A stretch of DNA of 64,000 nt from Marinobacter sp. GTDB taxonomy: Bacteria; Pseudomonadota; Gammaproteobacteria; Pseudomonadales; Oleiphilaceae. The DNA lies in the NCBI GenBank assembly GCA_022565395.1, contig JAIUMV010000001.1, positions 62,001 through 126,000 of the forward strand, given 5' to 3'. Under the pieces are notes generated by a model. The model did no database searches. It was not told the DNA's origin and worked only from the letters and a program-made list of their open reading frames with translations. The translations under genes and the position numbers were made by a program. This document shows positions 7,060 to 16,505 of the stretch, one piece after another; position 1 is the stretch's first letter, and every line of letters begins with the position of its first letter.

Positions 7060-9225
7060 TCAGGCGTAGTGCTGCAGTAAGCTGGGCACATCAATTATCA
7101 GGGCGATACGGCCGTCACCGGTAATGGTGGCACCGGCCATACCGGGCGTACCCAGCAGCATGCGGCCCAGAGGTTTGATAACCACCTCTTCCTGCCCGAT
7201 CAGCTGATCAACCACAAAGCCCACCCGCTTGGTGCCCATGGCCACAATAACCACATGACCTGTCTCCGGCTCAGGCTCGCCCGCCGCACCCTGTACCAGC
7301 CAGCGTTTGATATGGAACAGGGGGAACACCTTATCCCGCACCACAATACACTCGCGGCCATCCACGATATTTTTCTTGGTGAGATCAAGATGGAAAATTT
7401 CCACCACATTCACCAGCGGCAGCGCAAAGGACTGGTTGCCCAGCATGATCATCAGTGTAGGCATGATCGCCAATGTCAGGGGCACCTTGATGACGATGCG
7501 AGAGCCTTTGCCCAGCTCAGATTCCACGCTCAGCTGACCGTTCAGCTGACCAATCTTGGTTTTCACCACATCCATACCCACACCGCGGCCGGACACGTCG
7601 GAGATTTCCTCCTTGGTGGAGAAGCCCGCGGCAAAAATCAGGTTAAAGCATTCGGTGTTGGTCAGACGGTCAGCAGCATCCTGGTCATACAGTCCCTTTT
7701 CAACGGCTTTGCGACGGAGCTTATCAGGGTCCATGCCAGCACCGTCATCTTCGATCACCAGCAGGATATGATCACCTTCCTGCTCTGCCGACAGGGTCAC
7801 TCTACCGACCCGGGGCTTGCCAGCTGCCTCCCGCACATCCGGCGCCTCGATGCCATGGTCTACCGAGTTACGCACCAGATGCACCAGCGGGTCAGACAAG
7901 GCTTCAACCAGGTTCTTGTCGAGATCCGTGTCTTCACCGTGCATGACCAGATTGATTTCTTTCTTGAGATTACGGGCCAGGTCACGTACCACACGGGGGA
8001 AGCGGCCGAACACTTTCTTGATGGGCTGCATGCGGGTTTGCATGACCGCCGCCTGCAAGTCTGTGGTCACCACGTCCAGGTTGGACACGGCCTTCTGCAT
8101 ATGTTCGTCTTCACTTTCTGATCCCAGCCGCTGCAATCGATTGCGCACCAGCACCAGCTCGCCCACCATATTCATGATGTCGTCAAGGCGACGGGTATCC
8201 ACCCTGACAGTGGTTTCCCCAGCAGGCGCTGTGTCACGGGCAGCCGCAGGGGCCGGGGCCGGAGCGGCTGCAGAGGCCGGTTTGTCTTCACTGGCCTTGG
8301 GCTGGGGTGCCGCTTTTTCAGGTTGTGACTTCTTGGCCGGGGCAGCCGCTTTGGGCGGCGCTGCCTTGGCAGGCGGTTCAGGTTCAGGCTCTTCTGGCTG
8401 GCCGACAACGGCGTCCGCTTTGAAGGCGCCTTTGCCATGCAGCTGATCCAGCAAGGCCTCAAACTCGTCGTCGGTGATTTCGTCGCCAGATTCCGCGCTG
8501 CCACCCTCTGCAGCCGTGGCTGCAGGTGCCTCAGCCGCAGCAGCCGTCTCGTCCGCCGCAATAGCACCGGCGTGTTTGCCTTTACCGTGCAACTGATCCA
8601 GCAAGGCCTCAAACTCATCGTCGGTGATTTCGTCGTCACCACCGCCAGCGCTATCGCCGGTTGCTTCTACCGGCATCTCTTCCGCAGATTCATCTCCGGT
8701 CAGAGCGTCCAGTAGCTGCTCAAATTCGTCATCAGTGATATCCCCCTGTTCTGCAGCGTCGCTTGCCGCAGCCGCAGGCTCACTCTCGGTTTCAGGCTCG
8801 GGTTGCGGCGCAGCGGCGGCCTTCTCATCCGCAGACTCAGGCTCAGCAAGGCGATCGAGCGCATCAATCAGGCTTTGCGGCGCCGGGGTGGGCTCCTCCA
8901 TGTTACGAACCTGTTCGAACATGGCATTGACGTTGTCCAACGCCTGCAACACCACATCCATAAGGTCCGAGGTGACCCGCCGCTTGCGGTTACGCAGGGT
9001 GTCAAAGACGTTTTCTGCGGAGTGGCAACAGCTTACCAGGGCGTCCAGTTGCAGGAAGCCCGCACCGCCCTTGACGGTATGAAAACCACGGAAGATGGCA
9101 TTGAGCAGATCACCGTCATCAGGGTTCTGTTCCAGGTCCACCAACTGCTCGGACAGTTTTTCCAGAATCTCGCCGGCTTCTACCAGGAAGTCCTGCAGGA
9201 TTTCTTCATCTGCATCAAATGCCAT
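7060..9225 (-). CDS. cheA: Chemotaxis histidine kinase CheA
   Basis: A 721-residue CheA. The P1 Hpt domain spans about 1-110, with phospho-acceptor H49 in FHTVKGG. P3 dimerisation starts near 340, followed by the P4 kinase domain (N-box VRNSVDHGIEAP, then DDGAGMD and SGRGVGMDVV) and a C-terminal CheW-like P5 domain. No clear P2 CheY-binding domain is seen. The 220-residue P1-P3 linker instead carries three copies of an acidic amphipathic motif (ITDDEFEALLDQLHG type) at about 162-177, 199-216 and 249-266. CheA phosphorylates CheY and CheB. The operon context with parC and parP suggests that the linker motifs bind ParP or recruit CheA to the pole (inference). Confidence 0.97.
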   Translation of the reverse strand: MAFDADEEILQDFLVEAGEILEKLSEQLVDLEQNPDDGDLLNAIFRGFHTVKGGAGFLQLDALVSCCHSAENVFDTLRNRKRRVTSDLMDVVLQALDNVNAMFEQVRNMEEPTPAPQSLIDALDRLAEPESADEKAAAAPQPEPETESEPAAAASDAAEQGDITDDEFEQLLDALTGDESAEEMPVEATGDSAGGGDDEITDDEFEALLDQLHGKGKHAGAIAADETAAAAEAPAATAAEGGSAESGDEITDDEFEALLDQLHGKGAFKADAVVGQPEEPEPEPPAKAAPPKAAAPAKKSQPEKAAPQPKASEDKPASAAAPAPAPAAARDTAPAGETTVRVDTRRLDDIMNMVGELVLVRNRLQRLGSESEDEHMQKAVSNLDVVTTDLQAAVMQTRMQPIKKVFGRFPRVVRDLARNLKKEINLVMHGEDTDLDKNLVEALSDPLVHLVRNSVDHGIEAPDVREAAGKPRVGRVTLSAEQEGDHILLVIEDDGAGMDPDKLRRKAVEKGLYDQDAADRLTNTECFNLIFAAGFSTKEEISDVSGRGVGMDVVKTKIGQLNGQLSVESELGKGSRIVIKVPLTLAIMPTLMIMLGNQSFALPLVNVVEIFHLDLTKKNIVDGRECIVVRDKVFPLFHIKRWLVQGAAGEPEPETGHVVIVAMGTKRVGFVVDQLIGQEEVVIKPLGRMLLGTPGMAGATITGDGRIALIIDVPSLLQHYA
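8428..8634 (-). repeat. Direct repeats encoding the CheA linker motif
   Basis: Two 57-base units, 8428-8484 and 8578-8634, lie 150 bases apart and match at 53 of 57 positions. All four differences are silent, since both encode the same ITDDEFEALLDQLHGKG peptide. A third, more divergent copy is encoded at about 8697-8743. Identical peptides with only silent DNA changes suggest selection on the peptide after duplication, though a recent duplication would also look similar. Confidence 0.8.
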
Positions 9226-9238
9226 GTAGCGCCCTCAT

Positions 9239-10033
9239 CTAGAAACCAAGACTGGATAACAGGTCGTCCACATCATCCTGATTAGACACAACGTCTACTC
9301 TACCTTCAGTGTTCACCTGCGGTCCGACACCCTTGGTGGGATCTTCGGGCTCTCGCTCACTTTCATCGAACTCGTGAGTGGTGCCGGTAATCTTGTCAAC
9401 ATTCGACGCCATTACCACCAGACTCAGCAGGTTATCTTCAACCTCTTTGACCAGAGTGGTGACTTTCTGGATAACCTGTCCGGTCAGATCCTGAAAGTCC
9501 TGCGCGAGCAGAATTTCAGACAGGCTGCCGTACATTTCCTCGGCTTCGTCGGATATGGATACAAAAAATCCATCGATACGCTCATAGAGCGCGCGAAACT
9601 CCGCAGGCTTCATTTCGCGCCTGCGCAGGCGCAGCCAATCGTCGCGCAGTGACGTAGCCTGCTCCCGAATGGCATTGGCCTTGGGCATGGCCTCTTCCAC
9701 CAGATCCAATGTCCGATTGGCCGCCTTGCTAGTCATTTCAACAACGTAAGACAGACGGTCGGAGGCATCCGTCATCTTTGACAGCGCCTCCGCCTGCTCG
9801 GCGTTCTGGGGGGCAATCTGGAAATTGCGCATGGATTCATGCAGGCTGCGGGTCAGCCGGCCCACTTCCCGGTACAGACTTTGATCCCGCATCTCGTTCA
9901 GCTCAGTGATGAGCTTCATGGCACCGGCATAGTCCCCACTGTCAACGGCAGCCTTGAGTTCATCCGACTGTTCGCGCAAGCGGGCAGTAACCTCCGGGTC
10001 AAGCGCCGCTTTTTTCTTGTCTAGATTACCCAT
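9239..10033 (-). CDS. cheZ: CheY-phosphate phosphatase CheZ
   Basis: A 264-residue helical protein with the CheZ signature. The catalytic helix contains LAQDFQDLTGQVIQKV, in which the Gln of the QD-QDLTGQ motif activates water for CheY-P hydrolysis. The extreme C-terminus (DDVDDLLSSLGF) is the CheY-docking peptide, separated from the core by an acidic, flexible stretch. It ends swimming signals by dephosphorylating CheY. It lies between cheY and cheA. The start ATG at 10033 has only a weak ribosome-binding site. Confidence 0.95.
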   Translation of the reverse strand: MGNLDKKKAALDPEVTARLREQSDELKAAVDSGDYAGAMKLITELNEMRDQSLYREVGRLTRSLHESMRNFQIAPQNAEQAEALSKMTDASDRLSYVVEMTSKAANRTLDLVEEAMPKANAIREQATSLRDDWLRLRRREMKPAEFRALYERIDGFFVSISDEAEEMYGSLSEILLAQDFQDLTGQVIQKVTTLVKEVEDNLLSLVVMASNVDKITGTTHEFDESEREPEDPTKGVGPQVNTEGRVDVVSNQDDVDDLLSSLGF

Positions 10034-10059
10034 GAAACGAGCCCATGTCCGCGTATGGT

Positions 10060-10443
10060 TTACTGGATACGTTCAAAGATCTTTTCGATCTTCTCCTTCA
10101 GTACGGCAGCGGTGAAGGGCTTCACCACGTATCCGTTAACGCCGGCCTGAGCCGCCGCCACAATCTGATCACGCTTGGCTTCTGCCGTTACCATCAGCAC
10201 CGGCAAGTTTTTCAGATTAGCGTCTGCCCGCACTTCCTTGAGCAAGTCGATTCCAGTCATGCCAGGCATGTTCCAATCTGTGACGAGGAAGTCGTATTTG
10301 CCCGTTCTGAGCATGGGCAGCGCTGTATTTCCGTCATCCGCCTCATCAGTATTGGTAAAACCAAGATCTCTCAGCAGATTCTTGATGATCCGTCGCATTG
10401 TGGAGAAATCATCCACAACTAGGATTTTCATGTTCTTGTCCAA
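10060..10443 (-). CDS. cheY: Chemotaxis response regulator CheY
   Basis: A 127-residue single receiver domain: acidic pocket VVDDFS, phospho-acceptor D56 ([14 protein letters not shown]), the switch residue in VMVTAEA and the conserved Lys in YVVKPF. The sequence [25 protein letters not shown] is nearly invariant in gammaproteobacterial CheY. The start is a TTG at 10443, preceded by GGAGG at good distance; the ATG four codons later is too far from that site. This unusual start may lower translation. CheY-P binds FliM/FliN to change motor rotation. It is the first of the cheY-cheZ-cheA-cheB-motC-motD-parC-parP run. Confidence 0.96.
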   Translation of the reverse strand: MDKNMKILVVDDFSTMRRIIKNLLRDLGFTNTDEADDGNTALPMLRTGKYDFLVTDWNMPGMTGIDLLKEVRADANLKNLPVLMVTAEAKRDQIVAAAQAGVNGYVVKPFTAAVLKEKIEKIFERIQ

Positions 10444-10486
10444 TGGGACCTCCAGAATATAACGCCCGGATTTGTACTGTTTTTTT

Positions 10487-10515
10487 GCCCCTGCTGAACT
10501 CAGTTTAGCAGGTGC
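10487..10515. promoter_or_regulatory. Inverted repeat between fliA and cheY
   Basis: Arms CCTGCT and AGCAGG, with an inner ACT/AGT pair, form a hairpin in the 101-bp fliA-cheY gap. On the minus strand it is followed by GGC and a run of A rather than T, so it is not a standard intrinsic terminator for fliA. It may be an RNA-processing or protein-binding site, or chance. Confidence 0.3.
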
Positions 10516-10544
10516 CTGTAAGTTCGCTGGCGGATTTTAGCACC

Positions 10545-11279
10545 TTATTCCTGCCACTCGGTCAGTCTTGCCCGCAATCTCATGGCAGCCTGGCTATGAA
10601 TCTGGCTGACCCGGCTCTCACTGACCCCCAGCACTGCCCCGATTTCCTTAAGGTTCAGCTCCTCCTGATAGTAAAGGCTGAGGACCAGTTTTTCCCGCTC
10701 AGGCAGCTCATCGATGGCACCGGCCAGGTTACGCCGGAAGTTCTCTTCCGCCAGCTCATGAAGCGGGCTCTGATCACTCATGTCTTCCGGGCTTATCGGC
10801 AACTCACCGGATTCATTGAGCTCTTCCAGGCTAAACAGACGACCGCTGCTGGCATCACTGACACAGGCGTAGTATTCATCCAGCGGCATATCCAGCTCGT
10901 TGGCGACTTCGTGATCCTGGGCTTCGCGGCCGGTACGCCCTTCCACCGCACGAATGGCTTCAGACACTCGCCGGGCGTTTCGGTGCACGGAGCGGGGCAC
11001 CCAGTCACCCTTGCGGATCTCATCCACAATCGCGCCGCGAATCCGGATACCTGCGTAGGTTTCAAAGGAAGCGCCTTTGGTGGCATCGTATTTTCGCGCC
11101 GCCTCAAGCAAACCGATCATGCCCGCCTGAATCAGATCATCCAACAGGACAGAATCAGGCAGCCGGGCCATCAGGTGAAGCGCAATTCGCTTGACCAGCG
11201 GAGCCTGTTGCTCCACTAGCTGCTGCAAACCCTGCTCTTGGTTTTTGCTGTAGATTCCCAGGCCTTTCGCCAACGTCAT
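10545..11279 (-). CDS. fliA: Flagellar sigma factor FliA (sigma28)
   Basis: A 244-residue sigma70-family protein with the flagellar sigma layout. Region 2 includes DLIQAGMIGLLEAARKYD and the YAGIRIRGAIVDEIRKGDWVPRS stretch; region 3 and region 4 follow, with the helix-turn-helix LKEIGAVLGVSESRVSQIHSQA near the C-terminus. It directs transcription of late flagellar and chemotaxis genes and is inhibited by FlgM, which is not in this window. It is transcribed after flhA-flhF-fleN, with an 11-bp gap after fleN, as in pseudomonads. Confidence 0.97.
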   Translation of the reverse strand: MTLAKGLGIYSKNQEQGLQQLVEQQAPLVKRIALHLMARLPDSVLLDDLIQAGMIGLLEAARKYDATKGASFETYAGIRIRGAIVDEIRKGDWVPRSVHRNARRVSEAIRAVEGRTGREAQDHEVANELDMPLDEYYACVSDASSGRLFSLEELNESGELPISPEDMSDQSPLHELAEENFRRNLAGAIDELPEREKLVLSLYYQEELNLKEIGAVLGVSESRVSQIHSQAAMRLRARLTEWQE

Positions 11280-11290
11280 GGGGATGTTAC

Positions 11291-12103
11291 CTAAGCCTGC
11301 ACCAGGCGCTCCACGAAGAATTCAAGATGTCCCCGGGGTGAAGAGGGCACCGGCCAACTGTCAACTTTCTGAGCCAGGGCCTTGATGGCCAGCGCAGCCT
11401 TGGATCGGGGGTAGGCCTCAATCACGGCGCGTTGCCGCTGCACCGCCTTGCGGACGGCCTCGTCATAGGGGACGCACCCTACATATTGTAGTGCAACATC
11501 CAGAAAACGCTCGGTTACACGGGTCAGTTTGCTGAACAGATGGCGACCCTCCTGCTCGGAGCGCACCTGATTGGCGAGGATACGAAAACGATCAACACCG
11601 TAGTCACGGTTCATCAGTTTGATCAGGGCGTAGGCGTCGGTGATGGAGGTGGGCTCATCGCACACTACCAGCAACAGTTCCTGAGCTGCGCGCAGAAAAC
11701 TGACCACGCTCTCTGAGATACCTGCCGCGGTATCCACAATGAGCACGTCGGTCTGGTCACCCAGTTCACTGAAGGCATTGATCAGCCCGGCATGCTCAAG
11801 GCTGGACAGCTGTGTCATACGCTGGGTGCCGGATGATGCGGGCACAATCTTGATACCACCGGGGCCTTCCACCAACACATCTTTGAGGTCACAGTCGCCG
11901 GACAGTACATCCGCCAGATTGCGCTGGGAGGTGATGCCGAGCAATACGTCAATGTTGGCCAACCCCAGGTCGGCATCCAGAACCACAACGCGCCGCCCCA
12001 TGCCGGCCAGCGCAATGGCCAGATTTACGGATATGTTGCTCTTGCCGACGCCGCCCTTGCCGCCAGACACTGCTATGACCTGAACCGGGTGTGGTTTGCT
12101 CAT
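11291..12103 (-). CDS. fleN: Flagellar number regulator FleN (FlhG), MinD-like ATPase
   Basis: A 270-residue MinD/ParA-type ATPase with the deviant Walker A AVSGGKGGVGKSNISVNLA near the N-terminus, VVVLDADLGLANIDVLLG as the next conserved block, DVLIVDTAAGISESV as Walker B, and a C-terminal amphipathic region. FleN/FlhG limits flagella to one at the pole and restrains FleQ activity. It lies 59 bp downstream of flhF, its GTPase partner. The amino-terminal extension seen in some FlhG proteins, which stimulates FlhF, is very short here. Confidence 0.95.
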   Translation of the reverse strand: MSKPHPVQVIAVSGGKGGVGKSNISVNLAIALAGMGRRVVVLDADLGLANIDVLLGITSQRNLADVLSGDCDLKDVLVEGPGGIKIVPASSGTQRMTQLSSLEHAGLINAFSELGDQTDVLIVDTAAGISESVVSFLRAAQELLLVVCDEPTSITDAYALIKLMNRDYGVDRFRILANQVRSEQEGRHLFSKLTRVTERFLDVALQYVGCVPYDEAVRKAVQRQRAVIEAYPRSKAALAIKALAQKVDSWPVPSSPRGHLEFFVERLVQA

Positions 12104-12162
12104 GCCGGGTACTGTCTCTTACTTCAAGTTATTGTCGGGATTATCGGACAGCGCAGCACCTG

Positions 12163-13437
12163 TCAGGTGCCGGTTGCCGATACCGGGGCGTCCTGCCATT
12201 GTTTCATGCGTTCAATGCCCAACTTGACCAACTGGGCGGCTTTGGCCGGGTGCAGGTCCTGCGGGATTTTCTGCCCGTCTGTATAATAGGCGACAGGCAG
12301 GCCCGTCTCCACTGCAAATCCGATTACCTCGCCCAGGGTCATGGCTTCATCCAGCTTGGTCAGGATACAGCCGGCCAGACCCGCCATCTTATAGCAATGC
12401 CAGGTGGATTTCATAATTCGCGGCTGGCTGGTGGCAGCGACCACCAGATACGGCTTGATGTCGTGGTAGCTGTTGGCCAGCTCTTCCAGCTGTTGCTGGC
12501 AGCCTTTGTCAGCAGGTGTCAGCCCCGCCGTGTCTATCAGCACCAGTCGCTTATCGGACAGTTCATCCAGAATACTGTCCAGGCTGTGTGACTCGTCCAC
12601 AACCCGCACCGGCACATTGAGGATACGACCGAAAACAAAAAGTTGTTCATGAGCCGCCACCCGGAAGCGATCCGTGGTCACCAGCGCCAGGGAGTCGGCA
12701 CCGTGCCGCAACACATAGCGCGCCGCCAGTTTGCCGATGGTGGTGGTCTTGCCCGCGCCGGTGGGACCGGCAAGGGCATAGATGCCGCCAACGTCCATCC
12801 ACTCATCAGCGCGGGTACGCAGGCCCGCCGCTAGCGCTTTCAGTGATTGCTTCCAGCCTTCTTCCAGGCGCCCATGCTGATGGTTGGATGCCAGTGCCAC
12901 GGCCAGCGAACCACTGACACCGTAGCTCTCCAGACGCTCAGCAAGGCGTTGCTGCACGGCCCCTGTAGCGGGCTTGGCAACGACCGGTTCCGCCGCAACC
13001 GCCTGCTCACGGGTGCTAACCAGATCCCGCAGGCTGTTGATCTCCGCCCGCATTTCCTCCAGTGCCGCCTGGGTCAGGCTATCGTTGGCCACCACGGCTT
13101 TCAGCTCCGGCTCCCGGGTCTGCCAGACCACTTCACCCTCTGCAGCCCGTTGTTCGCGAATTTGCCGGATACGGTCACGGGAGCGGCCAAGTTCGTCCTC
13201 CAGGCGGCAATGCTGGTCAGCCTGCAATTCTGCCAGTCGAGCGGCATTGGTGGCTTCCACAGCGGCATCACCAAGGCGTTGACGAGCCACATTCTCGTCA
13301 TAATTCTGGGCCGTCACGATTTCGACACCGCCCTCTACGCGACGATTGGAAAGGATGACTGCATCCGGGCCCATCTCGCTGCGTACGGTTTTCAGTGCCT
13401 CACCCATGGTGGGTGCGAAGAAACGTTTTACTTTCAT
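12163..13437 (-). CDS. flhF: Flagellar biosynthesis GTPase FlhF
   Basis: A 424-residue SRP-type GTPase. The basic N-terminal B domain begins MKVKRFFAPTMGEALK, a variable linker follows, and the NG domain carries the G1 motif GPTGAGKTTTIGKLAARYVL, SLALVTTDRFRVAAHEQL, LIDTAGLTP and TKLDEAMTLGEV. FlhF marks the pole for flagellar assembly and recruits FliF. The start was set at the ATG at 13437, which follows GGAGG; the longer frame begins with a GTG that sits too close to that site. It is the second gene of the flhA-flhF-fleN-fliA run. Confidence 0.95.
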   Translation of the reverse strand: MKVKRFFAPTMGEALKTVRSEMGPDAVILSNRRVEGGVEIVTAQNYDENVARQRLGDAAVEATNAARLAELQADQHCRLEDELGRSRDRIRQIREQRAAEGEVVWQTREPELKAVVANDSLTQAALEEMRAEINSLRDLVSTREQAVAAEPVVAKPATGAVQQRLAERLESYGVSGSLAVALASNHQHGRLEEGWKQSLKALAAGLRTRADEWMDVGGIYALAGPTGAGKTTTIGKLAARYVLRHGADSLALVTTDRFRVAAHEQLFVFGRILNVPVRVVDESHSLDSILDELSDKRLVLIDTAGLTPADKGCQQQLEELANSYHDIKPYLVVAATSQPRIMKSTWHCYKMAGLAGCILTKLDEAMTLGEVIGFAVETGLPVAYYTDGQKIPQDLHPAKAAQLVKLGIERMKQWQDAPVSATGT

Positions 13438-13493
13438 GATGACCACTCCTCCGGAAGGCTGTATTGCCTTCCCGCCTTACTGTCAGTAATCCG

Positions 13494-15665
13494 TCACTGG
13501 CCTACCGACGCCACTATCGTGACCTGTTTGTTGTCCGGTACTTCCTGGTAGGACAGTACATGGAGCCGTTCAATACCGTAGCTGGCAAATCTGGCCATGG
13601 CGGGTCGCAGTTGGGCGGAGACCAGCAGGATGGCAGGCTTGCCAAGCATTTCCTGCCGTTGCGCGCTCTCCTGTAATGAGCGCTGCAGCTTCTCTACCAT
13701 GCCAGGTTCCAGCACTAGGCCAATATCATCCTGGCCGCCGGTTTGTTGACTCTGTTGCATAGACTTCAGCAATAACTGTTCCAACTCTGGATCCAGGGTG
13801 ATAACGGGGATTTCGGGATCGTTGCCGCAAATGCTTTGTATGATCATGCGACGCAGCGCCTGGCGGGCGGCTGCCGTCAGCTGGCGAGGATCCTGACTCT
13901 TGGGATGCAGGTTGACCATGGCTTCGGCAATGGAGCGCATATCACGGATTGGGACTTCTTCCCGCAACAGGTTCTGCAATACCCGCAGCAGGACGCTGAT
14001 GGAGACAGTGCTGGGCACCAGCTCCTCCGAGAGTTTGGGAGAGATCTTCTCCAGCTGGTCGAGCCACTTCTGCACTTCCTCGTGCCCCAGCAGCTCGTGG
14101 GCATGCTTCTGCAACACTTGATTGAGGTGGGTGGCCACCACGGTACTGGCGTCCACCACGGTGTAACCGAGGGTTTGCGCCTGATCTTTCTTCTCCGGCT
14201 CAATCCAGCAAGCGTCCAGCCCGAACGCCGGATCTTTGGCGTCAATGCCATCAATCTTGCCAAACACCTGACCCGGATCAATGGCCAGCTCACGATCCGG
14301 GTGGATATCCGCCTCAGCGACCGCCACACCCATCAACGTAATGCGGTAGACATTGGGCATCAGGTCCAGATTGTCCCGAATGTGCACGGATGGCATCAGA
14401 AAGCCCAGATCCTGCGACAGCTTCTTACGCACCCCCTTGATACGACTAAGCAGCTGCCCTCCTTGTGACTTATCCACCAGCGGTATCAGACGGTAGCCAA
14501 CTTCCAGGCCAATGATGTCAACGGTCGCCACGTCATCCCAGCTCAATTCCCTCGGCTCAGAGGCAGGGGCAGGCAAAGGCGCCCCACCCTCACCACCGGG
14601 CCGCGGGCCACCAGGGCCCGGTGCAGGCCGGGCGCCACGCCCCAGCGCCGGGAACAGGCCATCATCCTCCTCCACCTGCTGATGCTGGCGCTTCCAGATC
14701 CAGTAGGCACCCCCGGCCGACAGAGCCGACAGGCCCAGGAAAGCCACATGGGGCATACCCGGAATCGCACCCAGGATAAACAACACACCCGCCGCAATGG
14801 CCAGGGCCTTGGGGGCAGAAAACATCTGATTCAGAATCTGGCCGCCCATATCGGCACTGGCCGTTACCCGGGTCACCATGATCGCTGCGGAGGTAGACAG
14901 TAACAGTGACGGAATTTGTGCCACCAGACCGTCACCAATAGTCAGCAGGGCGTAGTTCCGCATGGCATCGCCAAATGCGAGGTCGTGCTGCAACATGCCG
15001 ATGGCCACGCCGCCAATAATATTGATGGCGAGAATCAACAGCCCCGCGACAGCGTCACCTTTGACGAACTTGCTGGCACCGTCCATGGAACCGTAGAAGT
15101 CCGCCTCCTGGGCGACTTCACTACGCCGTGCCTTGGCCTCATCCTGATCAATGATGCCGGCGTTGAGATCGGCATCAATGGCCATCTGCTTGCCTGGCAT
15201 GGCGTCCAGAGTAAAACGGGCGCTAACTTCTGACACCCGGCCGGCACCCTTGGTGACAACCAGAAAGTTGATAATCATCAGGATGGCAAAAACAATCAGA
15301 CCGACAGCGTAGTTACCGCCGATCAACACCTCACCAAAAGACTCGATAACCTTACCGGCGGCGTCACCACCCTCATGGCCGTTGAGCAGCACGATACGGG
15401 TAGAGGCAACATTCAGCGCCAGCCGCAACAGGGTGGCCACCAGCAACACGGTGGGGAAGGTGGCGAAGTCCATGGGGCGCATCGCGTACACACACACCAG
15501 CAGAATCACGATGGACAAGGTGATGTTAAAGGTAAACAGCACGTCCAGCATGAAGGTGGGCATGGGCAGAATCATCATGCCCAACAAGGCCATCAACAGG
15601 ATGGGAACGCCCAAACTTCCTCGTGTCAGAACTTTGACGTTACTGAGTACCGCAGCACGATCCAT
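13494..15665 (-). CDS. flhA: Flagellar export apparatus protein FlhA
   Basis: A 723-residue type III export gate protein. The N-terminal half has about eight membrane helices (from LGVPILLMALLGMMILPMP onward) with the conserved FHIPEP-type loop represented by RFTLDAMPGKQMAIDADLNAG. The C-terminal half is the large cytoplasmic domain that docks chaperone-substrate complexes (for example VLQNLLREEVPIRDMRSI). The start was placed at the ATG at 15665, which follows a GGGGAGAG ribosome-binding site; the upstream frame to 15698 adds eleven residues without family support. A possible sigma54 promoter lies just upstream. The plus-strand upp block separates it from flhB. Confidence 0.97.
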   Translation of the reverse strand: MDRAAVLSNVKVLTRGSLGVPILLMALLGMMILPMPTFMLDVLFTFNITLSIVILLVCVYAMRPMDFATFPTVLLVATLLRLALNVASTRIVLLNGHEGGDAAGKVIESFGEVLIGGNYAVGLIVFAILMIINFLVVTKGAGRVSEVSARFTLDAMPGKQMAIDADLNAGIIDQDEAKARRSEVAQEADFYGSMDGASKFVKGDAVAGLLILAINIIGGVAIGMLQHDLAFGDAMRNYALLTIGDGLVAQIPSLLLSTSAAIMVTRVTASADMGGQILNQMFSAPKALAIAAGVLFILGAIPGMPHVAFLGLSALSAGGAYWIWKRQHQQVEEDDGLFPALGRGARPAPGPGGPRPGGEGGAPLPAPASEPRELSWDDVATVDIIGLEVGYRLIPLVDKSQGGQLLSRIKGVRKKLSQDLGFLMPSVHIRDNLDLMPNVYRITLMGVAVAEADIHPDRELAIDPGQVFGKIDGIDAKDPAFGLDACWIEPEKKDQAQTLGYTVVDASTVVATHLNQVLQKHAHELLGHEEVQKWLDQLEKISPKLSEELVPSTVSISVLLRVLQNLLREEVPIRDMRSIAEAMVNLHPKSQDPRQLTAAARQALRRMIIQSICGNDPEIPVITLDPELEQLLLKSMQQSQQTGGQDDIGLVLEPGMVEKLQRSLQESAQRQEMLGKPAILLVSAQLRPAMARFASYGIERLHVLSYQEVPDNKQVTIVASVGQ

Positions 15666-15688
15666 GGATGTCTTCTCTCTCCCCTGGC

Positions 15689-15703
15689 GCCAGAGCATCG
15701 CCA
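15689..15703 (-). promoter_or_regulatory. Possible sigma54 promoter for flhA
   Basis: On the minus strand TGGCGATGCTCTGGC keeps GG-N10-GC spacing but deviates from consensus at both halves (TGGCGA and TGGC instead of TGGCAC and TTGC). It is only about 24 bp before the flhA start codon, which is close. Position and family habit favour it; the sequence alone is weak. Confidence 0.3.
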
Positions 15704-15864
15704 GGCACAGTCGGATTTCTGTCAGTTATCGATGTGTTACAGGTTGCACTGCAGGTTTCATACCAGCTTGTGTACTTCGGAAATTCCCACCCTGACGCCG
15801 CGCCAGCGATGGGTTATCCTCTACCGAATTTGTCCAGCCATTTCCAACGCAACAGGTGAAACCC

Positions 15865-16503
15865 ATGCCGGTCCATGAAGTCAGACACCCCCTTATCCGC
15901 CACAAACTCGGCCTTATGCGCCGGGCCGACATCAGCACCAAGAACTTTCGTGAACTGGCACAGGAAATCACCGCCCTGCTGACCTATGAAGCAACCAAAG
16001 ACTTCAATCTCAAGGAAGAAACCATTACCGGCTGGGCGGGCCCGGTGACGGTGGAAGCCATCAGCGGCAAAAAGGTCACGGTGGTTCCCATACTGCGGGC
16101 GGGGCTCGGTATGCTGGACGGGGTGCTGGACATGATCCCGGTAGCCCGCGTCAGCGTCGTGGGTCAGGTCCGCAATGAGGAGACGCTGGAGGCCAGCACC
16201 TACCTGGAAAAGCTGGTTGGCGAACTGGACCAGCGACTGGCCATGATCATCGACCCGATGCTGGCTACCGGCGGCTCCCTGATTTCCACCATTGACCTGC
16301 TAAAGAAGGCCGGTTGCACTGAGATCCGCGCTCTGGTGCTGGTGGCCGCGCCGGAAGGCATCGAGAAGGTGCTGGCAGCCCACCCGGACGTTGCCATTTT
16401 CACCGCCTCCATTGACCAGCGTCTTAACGAGAAAGGCTATATCCTGCCCGGCCTTGGGGATGCCGGTGACAAGATCTTCGGCACCAAACAGAAGGACGCC
16501 TGA
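15865..16503 (+). CDS. upp: Uracil phosphoribosyltransferase
   Basis: A 212-residue type I PRTase that makes UMP from uracil and PRPP. The N-terminus [20 protein letters not shown] is highly typical, and the PRPP-binding loop appears as [18 protein letters not shown]. The C-terminal [17 protein letters not shown] is the uracil-binding end. The start was set at the ATG at 15865, after an AGGTGA site; the frame could begin with GTG at 15856. It is divergent from flhA and is followed after 2 bp by the uracil permease gene, forming a uracil salvage pair inserted between flagellar genes. Confidence 0.97.
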   Translation: MPVHEVRHPLIRHKLGLMRRADISTKNFRELAQEITALLTYEATKDFNLKEETITGWAGPVTVEAISGKKVTVVPILRAGLGMLDGVLDMIPVARVSVVGQVRNEETLEASTYLEKLVGELDQRLAMIIDPMLATGGSLISTIDLLKKAGCTEIRALVLVAAPEGIEKVLAAHPDVAIFTASIDQRLNEKGYILPGLGDAGDKIFGTKQKDA

Positions 16504-16505
16504 AC

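Noticed and set aside
10444-10544. Sigma28 (FliA) promoter before cheY
   Set aside because: No convincing TAAA/GCCGATAA-type pair at the right spacing was found; the operon may be read from flhA or by a divergent site.
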